Positions 1-5,787 of a stretch of 5,844 nt of DNA are shown here, in pieces. The notes beneath the pieces are model-generated. The model saw only the letters and a list, made by a program, of their open reading frames with translations. It did not search any database and had not been told where the DNA came from. The stretch is taken from positions 1 through 5,844 of the forward strand of contig JAFDKD010000226.1 of assembly GCA_019307165.1 (NCBI GenBank), written 5' to 3'. The DNA is from Deltaproteobacteria bacterium. GTDB lineage: Bacteria; Desulfobacterota; DSM-4660; Desulfatiglandales; Desulfatiglandaceae. Both the position numbers and the translations under genes were made by a program. How positions within the stretch are numbered: the first letter of the stretch is position 1; each line of letters opens with the position of its first letter.

Positions 1-325
1 TCGATCAAATCGCAAAGATTCGAGAAAAATTTTTGTTGCGCATCAGTCTGGATTTAATAATGTAACGCAATCGACTTCAAAATATCGACGCATTTTACAG
101 ACAAACAGCAAAAATTCTATCGCCGAACAGACACATTTTGTGTGAACTGAAACACTTACTGCCGCCTCGCCGGGGCTGGAAATTCGCGTCAAGCTTTTGG
201 GGAGGTCGAGATAATATGCACGAAAATGAATATGTTGAAAACCTTTGCCGGCGAATTGCTCAATCAGGCTTACCGGCGGCAATGGGGCGTAGCGGAATGG
301 CCAACCGGTGCAGCGCCCAGGCGTT
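1..325. other. gene-free flank with only a doubtful small ORF
   Basis: I see no convincing gene here. The first 130 bases are AT-rich and could be regulatory, but I found no good -35/-10 pair. The best candidate is a plus-strand frame from ATG 216 to TAG 383 (55 residues, beginning MHENEYVENL), which has a GGGGAGG Shine-Dalgarno-like run at 199-205 with a 10-base spacer. It overlaps the 3' end of the minus-strand gene by 58 bases, and its second half is low in recognisable structure, so it is more likely chance or the stub of a degraded gene. A 6-bp inverted repeat (245-250 with 277-282) lies downstream of the minus-strand gene and is too weak to call as its terminator. Confidence 0.4.
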
Positions 326-772
326 TCAAATTCCTTCCGCCTCTAAGCGCAGGGAATTCGCCGCTACTTTGGCCCTGTTGTAGGCATTGAGAATGTTGGT
401 GGCCGTCTCCGCGAGCAGGACATACGCCGATCCGCATTCCGGATCCTGTGTGTTGGCCGATTGGAGGGCCGTCACAAGCTGATGCATCCTGTCGATATCA
501 TCCCAAAACCATCCCATGATAAGATCAAACCACGAATGGATCACGGAGGCGGATGTCTCTGAATCGAGAAGCTCGTCCAGCTCGTCCAGTTCGGTGATGA
601 TGTCATGCTTTGTGCCGATGAGCGCGGTACAGACCTTTTCCGTTTGCATTCGAAGCGCGTCGTTCATTCGGACGTTGGCCAGTTCACTTTGGATGAAGAC
701 GGCGCTTTCGAACATGACCAACGCGCAGTTGCGGGCTTGTGTCATTACTGCGTAAACCGCGGATACTTTCAT
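326..772 (-). CDS. hypothetical helical protein, 148 aa
   Basis: I do not recognise this family. The start ATG at 772 has a GGAGG Shine-Dalgarno (minus strand, 785-781) with an 8-base spacer; the stop is TGA at 328-326. The codons are G/C-rich in third position and the frame is open throughout, which favours a real gene over the shorter plus-strand frames that overlap it. The predicted protein is almost entirely alpha-helical and has no signal peptide or clear membrane span, so it is probably cytoplasmic. It carries an acidic short repeat (ELDELDELLD, about residues 61-70) followed by a Trp-rich stretch (SWFDLIMGWFWDD, about 80-92), then a long amphipathic C-terminal helix. Its start codon is exactly in frame with a decayed zinc-ribbon sequence 26 codons upstream, so it may be the surviving C-terminal part of a longer protein. 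It appears to be monocistronic, from a promoter at 953-925. Coding status is fairly sure; function is unknown. Confidence 0.75.
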   Translation of the reverse strand: MKVSAVYAVMTQARNCALVMFESAVFIQSELANVRMNDALRMQTEKVCTALIGTKHDIITELDELDELLDSETSASVIHSWFDLIMGWFWDDIDRMHQLVTALQSANTQDPECGSAYVLLAETATNILNAYNRAKVAANSLRLEAEGI

Positions 773-850
773 GGTGCGCGCCTCCGTATATTTTCAGGCA
801 TTGAATTCTTGGGCATCCGGATTCTCGTGTCAGCAGTCAGGGCACTTCAT
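773..850 (-). pseudogene. decayed zinc-ribbon N-terminus, in frame with the 148-aa gene
   Basis: Reading minus-strand from ATG 850 gives MKCPDC, a TGA (832-830), then HENPDAQEFNA, a second TGA (796-794), then KYTEART, running in frame into the Met of the 148-residue protein. This follows the usual zinc-ribbon opening CxxC-xHENPxxxxFCxxC. Seen against that pattern, residue 7 (usually Gly or Gln) has become a stop, the third Cys codon is missing, and the fourth Cys position is a stop. A strong Shine-Dalgarno (GGAGGGA, 864-858) stands 7 bases before the ATG, so the start signals are intact. The bases around the start (TCTGGAGGG, then TCAG, then ATGAAGTGC) nearly match those of the cyclase gene at 2086-2110. 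Best reading: the front of a gene related to the cyclase, inactivated by point changes and a codon loss. Alternatives are a short leader peptide (MKCPDC-stop) or selenocysteine recoding, which I consider less likely. Confidence 0.6.
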
Positions 851-924
851 AGCTGATTCCCTCCAGATCTAAGCGTAAGTCAAGTTAGAGAAAGAAGGGT
901 AGGTTTCCAGCTTTTGATACGGTG

Positions 925-953
925 AGTTTAATCGAGGCGTGGTTTTGTGTCAA
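925..953 (-). promoter_or_regulatory. sigma70-type promoter for the 148-aa gene and zinc-ribbon remnant
   Basis: On the minus strand a perfect TTGACA (953-948) is followed after exactly 17 bases by TAAACT (930-925), which has four of six -10 consensus bases. The predicted start of transcription is near 918, giving a 68-base leader to the remnant ATG at 850 and about 146 bases to the ATG at 772. It sits just downstream of the hairpin at 999-1024, so the unit is probably transcribed independently of the secreted-protein gene. Confidence 0.55.
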
Positions 954-998
954 TTTACGCACCCAATTTCCTGTAGGGCGAAGGATGAACCAAAAGTG

Positions 999-1024
999 AA
1001 GGGCAGAGCCGTGGCTCTGCCCTT
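999..1024 (-). terminator. perfect 12-bp-arm hairpin, probable terminator of the secreted-protein gene
   Basis: AAGGGCAGAGCC (999-1010) and GGCTCTGCCCTT (1013-1024) are exact reverse complements separated by two bases, so the hairpin would have a 10- to 11-bp stem. It lies 94 bases past the stop of the minus-strand secreted-protein gene. In that direction the hairpin is followed by CACTTTTGG, a weak U-tract, so termination is plausible but not textbook. In the plus direction no U-tract follows and no gene ends nearby. Confidence 0.5.
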
Positions 1025-1117
1025 ATGTAACATCATAATCCCGACACGGGCATCCTCATGAACTACGTTCCTCTCATTCATTCAACTCAGATCCAACCTC
1101 GGGCCGTTCTGAAAAGG

Positions 1118-1720
1118 TCATGGCGCAGGGTCAGGATCAGGGTAGTCAAAGAAAATCACAGCGTCCTCGAAAAGATAGGCTGTGGGACCCCAGTTGTTGA
1201 ACACACAGTCGTCTGTTAAGTCATCGGACAGTACCAGCCAGATCTTGGCGCCATCGTAGCCATAGTTACAGTCCCCTTGGTCGCCCGTTATCGGCAAATC
1301 ATCACCCGGATCCACGGAACCGGAAAGGTGTATATTCCCCCCGCGATTGGTTATACCGCTTGCAAGGCAGATGATATTTCCACCCTGCGCAAAAGTCCAA
1401 TCATCAGGGTAATATATCAGCGTATAGCTCACGCCCCCAGGAAGGCCGTGGCCGTTGAACAAAAAGTCAAATGTCTCTCCTGACGTGGTATATGTCAGCT
1501 TGCCCCACGCGCCGCCTTCGACAATTTCCCATGGCGCCAGCATGCCGGGACAGTCGCCGTCCTCCGGATTTGTGTCCCCGCTGGGAACCTTCTCATAAAG
1601 ATAAAGCTGCCCGATGTGGGAATTTCCCGAGGGTCTGCTATGGCCTTTGCCAAAAGCCGGATAAGCCAGAAAAGCAACCGCCACAACAATAGCAATAAAA
1701 TACACTATTCTTTTCTGCAT
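1118..1720 (-). CDS. Sec-exported beta-rich protein of unknown function, 200 aa
   Basis: The start is ATG at 1720, because AAGGAGG (1733-1727) lies 6 bases before it; an in-frame TTG at 1738 overlaps that Shine-Dalgarno and is not a credible start. Residues 1-24 form a classical signal peptide: a Lys/Arg N-terminus, a hydrophobic core (IVYFIAIVVAVAFL), and a probable cleavage after PAFG. The mature chain is about 176 residues, acidic, rich in Gly, Asp and aromatic residues, with alternating short strands that suggest a beta-sandwich. Recognisable stretches are HIGQLYLYEKVPSGD (35-49), EGGAWGKLTY (68-77), FNGHGLPGG (88-96), YTLIYYPDDW (99-108) and GAKIWLVLSDDL (158-169). Four Cys (57, 118, 151, 172) could form two disulfides after export. 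There is no lipobox, sortase signal or catalytic motif. The protein ends in YPDPDPAP. I know similar sequences only as uncharacterised secreted proteins. The gene is divergent from the cyclase and stands next to a CRP-type operator. Confidence 0.85.
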   Translation of the reverse strand: MQKRIVYFIAIVVAVAFLAYPAFGKGHSRPSGNSHIGQLYLYEKVPSGDTNPEDGDCPGMLAPWEIVEGGAWGKLTYTTSGETFDFLFNGHGLPGGVSYTLIYYPDDWTFAQGGNIICLASGITNRGGNIHLSGSVDPGDDLPITGDQGDCNYGYDGAKIWLVLSDDLTDDCVFNNWGPTAYLFEDAVIFFDYPDPDPAP

Positions 1721-1804
1721 GATAATCCTCCTTCTCAATTTAAAGAGTTACGGATTCAGGTTGCATTGAAACGACCATTATTTTTGACAGGGCTTATTGA
1801 TTTA

Positions 1805-1814
1805 TCACCTCCTT
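1805..1814 (-). other. full-length anti-16S Shine-Dalgarno match without an ORF
   Basis: The minus strand reads AAGGAGGTGA, a complete match to the 16S rRNA 3' end, inside the leader of the secreted-protein gene. No ATG, GTG or TTG follows at usable distance: the next ATG (1778) is 27 bases on and opens only a 12-codon frame. The real gene has its own Shine-Dalgarno at 1733-1727. It may be a relic, a ribosome standby site, or chance in a purine-rich stretch. Confidence 0.4.
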
Positions 1815-1851
1815 TTTTTGTCTATATTTTCCATAGCCCGCCACCTTTCGA

Positions 1852-1857
1852 ATTATA
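1852..1857 (-). promoter_or_regulatory. TATAAT -10 box for the secreted-protein gene
   Basis: On the minus strand CCTATAATTC contains a perfect -10 hexamer (1857-1852). The sequence at the -35 position (ACTTTC, 1880-1875) has no consensus match, which is typical of promoters that need an activator. The CRP-type palindrome at 1880-1901 lies immediately upstream. Its centre would be near -45.5, about 4 bp further than the standard class II position of -41.5, so activation from this exact box is plausible but not ideal. The predicted leader is about 125 bases. Confidence 0.45.
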
Positions 1858-1879
1858 GGATAGGGAATCCCAGAGAAAG

Positions 1880-1901
1880 TTCTGTGATTCGAATCACAGA
1901 A
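1880..1901. promoter_or_regulatory. CRP-type operator: 22-bp perfect palindrome
   Basis: Positions 1880-1901 are a perfect inverted repeat with the core TGTGATTCGAATCACA (1883-1898). The half-sites TGTGA and TCACA with a 6-base spacer are the established CRP (cAMP receptor protein) consensus; the FNR consensus TTGAT-N4-ATCAA fits less well. HcpR, a CRP/FNR-family regulator of Desulfovibrio, is reported to use a very similar palindrome and cannot be excluded. The site is 160 bp upstream of the secreted-protein start and 201 bp upstream of the cyclase start. It is close to the minus-strand -10 box, and centred about 145 bp upstream of the predicted cyclase transcription start, so the secreted-protein gene is the likelier target. 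Confidence 0.7.
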
Positions 1902-2000
1902 TTTGCAGTCTTTCTTTTTTAGATCGTATTTGGAGATTACCTCGGACCATTTAGGTATCTTTTTTCCAGACGGAAGCAGCAACAGAGAGTGTGGGGCTGA

Positions 2001-2029
2001 TTGACACTTACTTTCCACTAAACTATACT
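2001..2029 (+). promoter_or_regulatory. near-consensus sigma70 promoter of the cyclase gene
   Basis: A perfect TTGACA (2001-2006) is followed after exactly 17 bases by TATACT (2024-2029), five of six -10 consensus bases. Transcription should begin near A2036, leaving a 66-base leader to ATG 2102. The promoter looks strong enough to work without an activator. It lies downstream of the in-frame ATG at 1991, which therefore cannot be the start of translation from this transcript. Confidence 0.65.
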
Positions 2030-2101
2030 TCACACATTGATCCCACCACCTTGTCCCTGTGTTATCTAATCGATTTATCTTCAGGTCTGGAGGGGTTCAG
2101 A

Positions 2102-5100
2102 ATGAAGTGCTCAAAATGCCAATTTGACAATCCGGACGGTATGAAATTCTGCGGTCAATGCGGAAATAAATTAGATGCCGTTTGCGGGGAATGCGGGTTT
2201 TCAAACCCTCCGGGTTTCAAGTTCTGCGGCGAATGCGGTCATGATTTGAGCAAGGCGGAGGAGACCGCGGTTTCAACGTCTACGGACCGGAAGGCCCCTT
2301 TGCCGGGACTCCCGGAGAAAGAAATTCAGGCCGTCGAGGAAAAATTTCCCGGGGAGAGAAAATACGTCACCGCTCTTTTTTCCGACATGTCCGGGTATAC
2401 CGCCATGTCGGAGAAACTTGACCCGGAAGAGGTCAAAGAGATCACCAGTCAAATATTCAAGGAAATTTCCGAGATAATAGGCCGATACGACGGCTTTATC
2501 GAGAAATTCATCGGCGATGCGGTGATGGCCCTTTTCGGCGTGCCCAAGGCCCATGAAGATGATCCGATCCGGGCGGTTAGGGCAGCCAGGGAGATCCATG
2601 AACGGGTCCGGGCCATGAGTCCTGAACTCGAAGAAAGAATCGGCAAACCCCTTTCCATGCATACCGGCATCAACACGGGTCTTGTGGTGACCGGCGAAGT
2701 GAACATGGAAAAGGGGACCCACGGCGTTGCAGGCGATACGATCAATGTCGCCGCACGGCTGAGCAGCCTGGCCGCGGCGGATGAGATCGTCATCGGTCCG
2801 GACACCTACCATCACGTGGATGGATTCTTTGATCTTGAGCCCTTGGAACCGACAAAGGTGAAAGGTAAGGCTGAACCCATACGGATATTTAAGGTTCTAT
2901 CCCCCAGGGAGCGGCCGGATGCAACTCACCGTCACGAGGGCCTGAGGGCGGATTTGATTGGACGGGAAGTGGAACTGATTCAATTAAAGGAGGCGGTTGA
3001 AATCCTGCGAAAAGGAAAAGGAGGCATCTTCTCTATCTGTGGCGAAACCGGCATCGGAAAAACCCGGCTGGTTGAGGAATTCAAGGACGCCCTGGATTTT
3101 AACGAGATTCAATGGCTGGACGGACAGGCCTATGCCTATTCCCAGAACTACCCCTATTTTCCGTTGATTGATCTGCTGAACAAAGGGTTCCAAATTAGAG
3201 AAGGGGATGCCCCTGCAAAAGTCAGGGAGAAGCTCGAGTCAGGCGTGGCATCTCTGGTGGGGAAAAACGAGGATGTCATTCCTTACCTGGGAAGTCTCTA
3301 TGCCCTTAACTATCCTGAGATGGAGCAGGTAAGCCCCGAACTCTGGAAATCCAGACTGCAGGAGGCCGTCCTCTCAATTCTTTCAGGACTGGCTCAGGGG
3401 GCGCCAACCATTATCTGCCTGGAAGATCTTCACTGGGCGGACCCCTCGTCTATGGATTTGCTACGGTTTGTTTTGTCTGAGTTTAAACAACCCGCCCTGT
3501 TCATCTGTGTACACAGGCCCGGCATCAGCCTGTTTACAAGCCACCAAGTACGTGGCCTGAGCGTGAAATATAATGAGATCCGGCTTAACGATTTATCATT
3601 GACGGAAGCCCAAGCCATGTTGGCGTCGCTCCTCAAGGCTGAAGATATTCCCAGGGATCTTTGGTCGTATGTACAGGAAAATGTAGGGGGCAATCCTTTT
3701 TATCTGGAAGAGGTCACCAATGCTTTGATCGGCGCGAAAGCCCTTGTCCGCAGCAATGGGGCGTGGCGTCTTGACCGACCCATCAACCAGGTAGACCTGC
3801 CTTCAACCATCCATGGCCTCATCGCCGCAAGGCTGGATCATCTGGAAAGCGAATCAAAGCGCATTTTGCAGGAGGCCTCGGTCATCGGGCGATCATTCCT
3901 GTATGATGTTCTCAGAAAAGTGACCGATATCAGCGATAAGTGCGATATGTGCCTGAGCGCCCTGGAGCGCATGGACATGATCAAGGCAAGGTCCCTGCAG
4001 CCCGAGCTGGAATATGTTTTCAATCACGCCCTGACCCAGGAGGTCGTCTACAACGGCCTGTTGATGAAGGAACGGGAAGAGATTCACGGGCGTATCGCCG
4101 GCGTCATGGAAGACATTTTTTCAGACAGATTGCCTGAGTTCTACGAAACCCTGGCATTTCACTACCGCCGGAGCCCATCCAAAGTGAAGGCGGTCGAGTA
4201 TCTGGTGAAGGCCGGCAAAAAGTGTCTGGCCAGATATTCCGTGGAAGAGGCCCAGCCGTATTTTCAGGATGCATACGACATTCTTCGGGAAAAGACGGAC
4301 AAATCGAGTGCAGAGAAAACTGCGCTCATCGACATGCTGGCAGAGTGGGGTTATGTCTTTTATTACCTGGGCGATATCAATACATGGATCGATGTTTTCA
4401 ACGCCAATAAGGATGTGGCCGAGTCTTTGGATGACCCGGCAAGACTCGGAATGTACTATGCCTGGATGGGTATCGCGTATTGGATGAACGGCAAGGCGAA
4501 AACCGCTTTTGATTTTTTGATGAACGCCAAAGATATCGGTGAAAAAACAAACGATCAGAAAGTTATCGGCTATGCCTGCACCTGGCTTACATGGGCATGC
4601 GGTGATTTGGGTCGTTATGATGAAGGGTTGGCGTATGGTGAGAAAGCCCAGGAGATAGCGCGGTCATATCCCGCGGATCAATATTTGTTCTTTAAATCAC
4701 TCGGAGGCATGCAGTTTTGTCACATGTTTAAAGGAGACAAGGAAAAGATTTTCGAAGGTGCTCAAAAGATTTTGAAGCATGGCGAAGTGAATGCCAACAG
4801 CAGGGCCAGATGTTTCGGACATTGGGTGAATGTATATGGGCATTGGGTGGACGGCGATATGGAATCCGCAATAGAAAGCAACATGAAATCCGGTGAAGCT
4901 GCACTGGACCCTTTTTATTCACTCTTTTCAAAACTTGGCTTGGGAATGTCCTACTTCTTTGAAGAGCGTTTTCCAGAGTCTGAAAGAGTCCTGCAGTCGC
5001 TTTTGGAATTCTGCGACAAGCATGGCGTAAGGATGTTATCAGAGATAGGGAAGGGTTTTTTGGCACCCCAATGGGTTGCCAAAGGGCAGATGAATGAGGG

Positions 5101-5512
5101 ATTAAAAATGTTGGAAGAATGCCAGCAATCTCTGCTCAGCAATGAACGGATTTCCTTCTATGCCAATTCGGAAATTGTTATGGGAGCCATATATGCACAG
5201 ATCGCGACGGGCCCGAAACCCGGCCTGGGAATCATGGCGAAAAATATCGGCTTTCTGGCAAAACATGCGCCGGCTGCCGCGAAAAGGGCTGAGGAGCATT
5301 TTGAAAAGGCAATAGAAATCTGCAAGAAAATAGGCGCGAAATGGTACCTTGGACTAGCTTATCTTGAATTAGGCCGATTTTATAAGGCGAAAAAGAGAAA
5401 CAATCCGGCCCGTGAATGCCTTTCGGAGGCGGTTCGGATCTTTAAAGAATGCGACGCCCGCTTCAATTTGAAACAAGCCGAAGAGGCTTTGTCTCCTTTG
5501 GAAATAGAATGA
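2102..5512 (+). CDS. zinc-ribbon / class III nucleotide cyclase / STAND-type ATPase / TPR protein, 1136 aa
   Basis: Probable cytoplasmic signal-responsive adenylate cyclase (ATP to cAMP). ATG 2102 is chosen over in-frame ATG 1991 because GGAGGGG (2089-2095) lies 6 bases before it, the promoter at 2001-2029 lies between the two, and the protein then begins directly with MKCSKC. Domains: two zinc ribbons (Cys 3, 6, 17, 20 and 28, 31, 42, 45); a cyclase domain at about 84-265 with both metal Asp (D95 in LFSDMSG, D139 in FIGD), the purine-contact Lys (K135) and the transition-state Asn/Arg pair (N215, R219); a Gly (G208) where the second base-selecting residue, usually Asp or Thr, is expected. 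Next comes an ATPase module from about 285 (LIGREVEL) with Walker A GETGIGKT (314-321), Walker B ending LED (440-442) and NPFYLEE (531-537); a probable winged-helix region at about 566-690; and TPR-like helical hairpins from about 697 to the end (for example starting near 784, 824 and 1081). The order cyclase-NTPase-TPR resembles soluble adenylyl cyclase (ADCY10). There are no membrane segments. Substrate (ATP versus GTP) is inferred. It appears to be monocistronic. Confidence 0.92.
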   Translation: MKCSKCQFDNPDGMKFCGQCGNKLDAVCGECGFSNPPGFKFCGECGHDLSKAEETAVSTSTDRKAPLPGLPEKEIQAVEEKFPGERKYVTALFSDMSGYTAMSEKLDPEEVKEITSQIFKEISEIIGRYDGFIEKFIGDAVMALFGVPKAHEDDPIRAVRAAREIHERVRAMSPELEERIGKPLSMHTGINTGLVVTGEVNMEKGTHGVAGDTINVAARLSSLAAADEIVIGPDTYHHVDGFFDLEPLEPTKVKGKAEPIRIFKVLSPRERPDATHRHEGLRADLIGREVELIQLKEAVEILRKGKGGIFSICGETGIGKTRLVEEFKDALDFNEIQWLDGQAYAYSQNYPYFPLIDLLNKGFQIREGDAPAKVREKLESGVASLVGKNEDVIPYLGSLYALNYPEMEQVSPELWKSRLQEAVLSILSGLAQGAPTIICLEDLHWADPSSMDLLRFVLSEFKQPALFICVHRPGISLFTSHQVRGLSVKYNEIRLNDLSLTEAQAMLASLLKAEDIPRDLWSYVQENVGGNPFYLEEVTNALIGAKALVRSNGAWRLDRPINQVDLPSTIHGLIAARLDHLESESKRILQEASVIGRSFLYDVLRKVTDISDKCDMCLSALERMDMIKARSLQPELEYVFNHALTQEVVYNGLLMKEREEIHGRIAGVMEDIFSDRLPEFYETLAFHYRRSPSKVKAVEYLVKAGKKCLARYSVEEAQPYFQDAYDILREKTDKSSAEKTALIDMLAEWGYVFYYLGDINTWIDVFNANKDVAESLDDPARLGMYYAWMGIAYWMNGKAKTAFDFLMNAKDIGEKTNDQKVIGYACTWLTWACGDLGRYDEGLAYGEKAQEIARSYPADQYLFFKSLGGMQFCHMFKGDKEKIFEGAQKILKHGEVNANSRARCFGHWVNVYGHWVDGDMESAIESNMKSGEAALDPFYSLFSKLGLGMSYFFEERFPESERVLQSLLEFCDKHGVRMLSEIGKGFLAPQWVAKGQMNEGLKMLEECQQSLLSNERISFYANSEIVMGAIYAQIATGPKPGLGIMAKNIGFLAKHAPAAAKRAEEHFEKAIEICKKIGAKWYLGLAYLELGRFYKAKKRNNPARECLSEAVRIFKECDARFNLKQAEEALSPLEIE

Positions 5513-5649
5513 TTGCGGTATGAATACGACTAGTGTGTTTTTGAATCCTTAAATACAAACGTTACAGCAGGAGGGCGCCCGCTTCCACCAGCTAAAATAC
5601 GGAACGTAGGTCCGAATAGTTATCGAATCACGGTTCAAAGCATTTTTCA
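5513..5649. other. gene-free 3' flank of the cyclase gene
   Basis: This stretch has no open frame with a ribosome site and no clear hairpin plus U-tract after the cyclase stop. GGGCGCCC (5573-5580) is only an 8-base palindrome. Termination of the cyclase transcript may instead use the hairpins of the repeats that follow. Confidence 0.4.
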
Positions 5650-5672
5650 GTCATCCCCCGTTAACACGGGAT
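5650..5672. repeat. partial unit of the GTCATYCCC dispersed repeat
   Basis: GTCATCCCCC at 5650 repeats the opening of the element 42 bases further on, and is followed by a small hairpin (CCCGT 5657-5661, ACGGG 5666-5670, 4-base loop) and GGGATC. The pattern GTCATCCC-hairpin-GGGAT is that of one half-unit, diverged in its centre. Confidence 0.5.
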
Positions 5673-5691
5673 CTTCGACCCGCGCTCCCCA

Positions 5692-5787
5692 GTCATCCCC
5701 GCGCAGGCGGGGATCCAGCCAAACGGGGAACTGGATTCCCCTTCGGCTGTGAGCTCAGGGCCGAACGGCCGCCTGCGCGGGAATGAC
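5692..5787. repeat. 96-bp MITE/REP-like element with 19-bp terminal inverted repeats
   Basis: The left end (5692-5710, GTCATCCCCGCGCAGGCGG) and right end (5769-5787, CCGCCTGCGCGGGAATGAC) are reverse complements at 18 of 19 positions. The left end also folds on itself: ATCCCCGC (5695-5702) pairs with GCGGGGAT (5707-5714) over a GCAG loop, and the following CCAG is mirrored by CTGGATTCCCC at 5731-5741. There is no coding capacity, so any movement would need a transposase in trans. Repeats of the form GTCATTCCCGCGNNNGCGGGAATCCAG are familiar from many proteobacterial genomes, and the Neisseria dRS3 repeat is similar. I see no clear target-site duplication. Confidence 0.75.

Noticed and set aside
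137..156. TGTGAACTGAAACACT-like sequence as a second CRP site
   Set aside because: Only the left half-site matches TGTGA; the right half does not match TCACA, and no gene start is suitably placed.
245..282. Inverted repeat TTGCCG/CGGCAA as terminator of the 148-residue gene
   Set aside because: Only 6 bp of stem around a 26-base loop, and the following U-tract is weak.
794..832. TGA codons in the zinc-ribbon remnant as selenocysteine
   Set aside because: The first TGA is at a non-cysteine position of the ribbon, no convincing SECIS-like hairpin follows either TGA, and a cysteine codon is also missing, so decay explains it better.
516..856. Plus-strand frames opposite the 148-residue gene
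   Set aside because: They are shorter, contain a low-complexity poly-Ser run that mirrors the acidic Leu repeat of the minus gene, and lack good ribosome sites.
1784..1812. Plus-strand TTGACA at 1784-1789 as a promoter
   Set aside because: At 16 to 18 bases downstream the sequence is CACCTCCT-like with no -10 box, and the better promoter for the cyclase is at 2001-2029.
1794..2033. Minus-strand 79-codon frame from GTG 2033, containing a CxxC pair
   Set aside because: It has no Shine-Dalgarno, crosses the CRP-type palindrome and the plus-strand cyclase promoter, and its composition is that of intergenic DNA.
2273..2815. Minus-strand 180-codon open frame opposite the cyclase domain
   Set aside because: It is the antisense shadow of the strongly coding cyclase sequence and has no credible ribosome site or recognisable domain.
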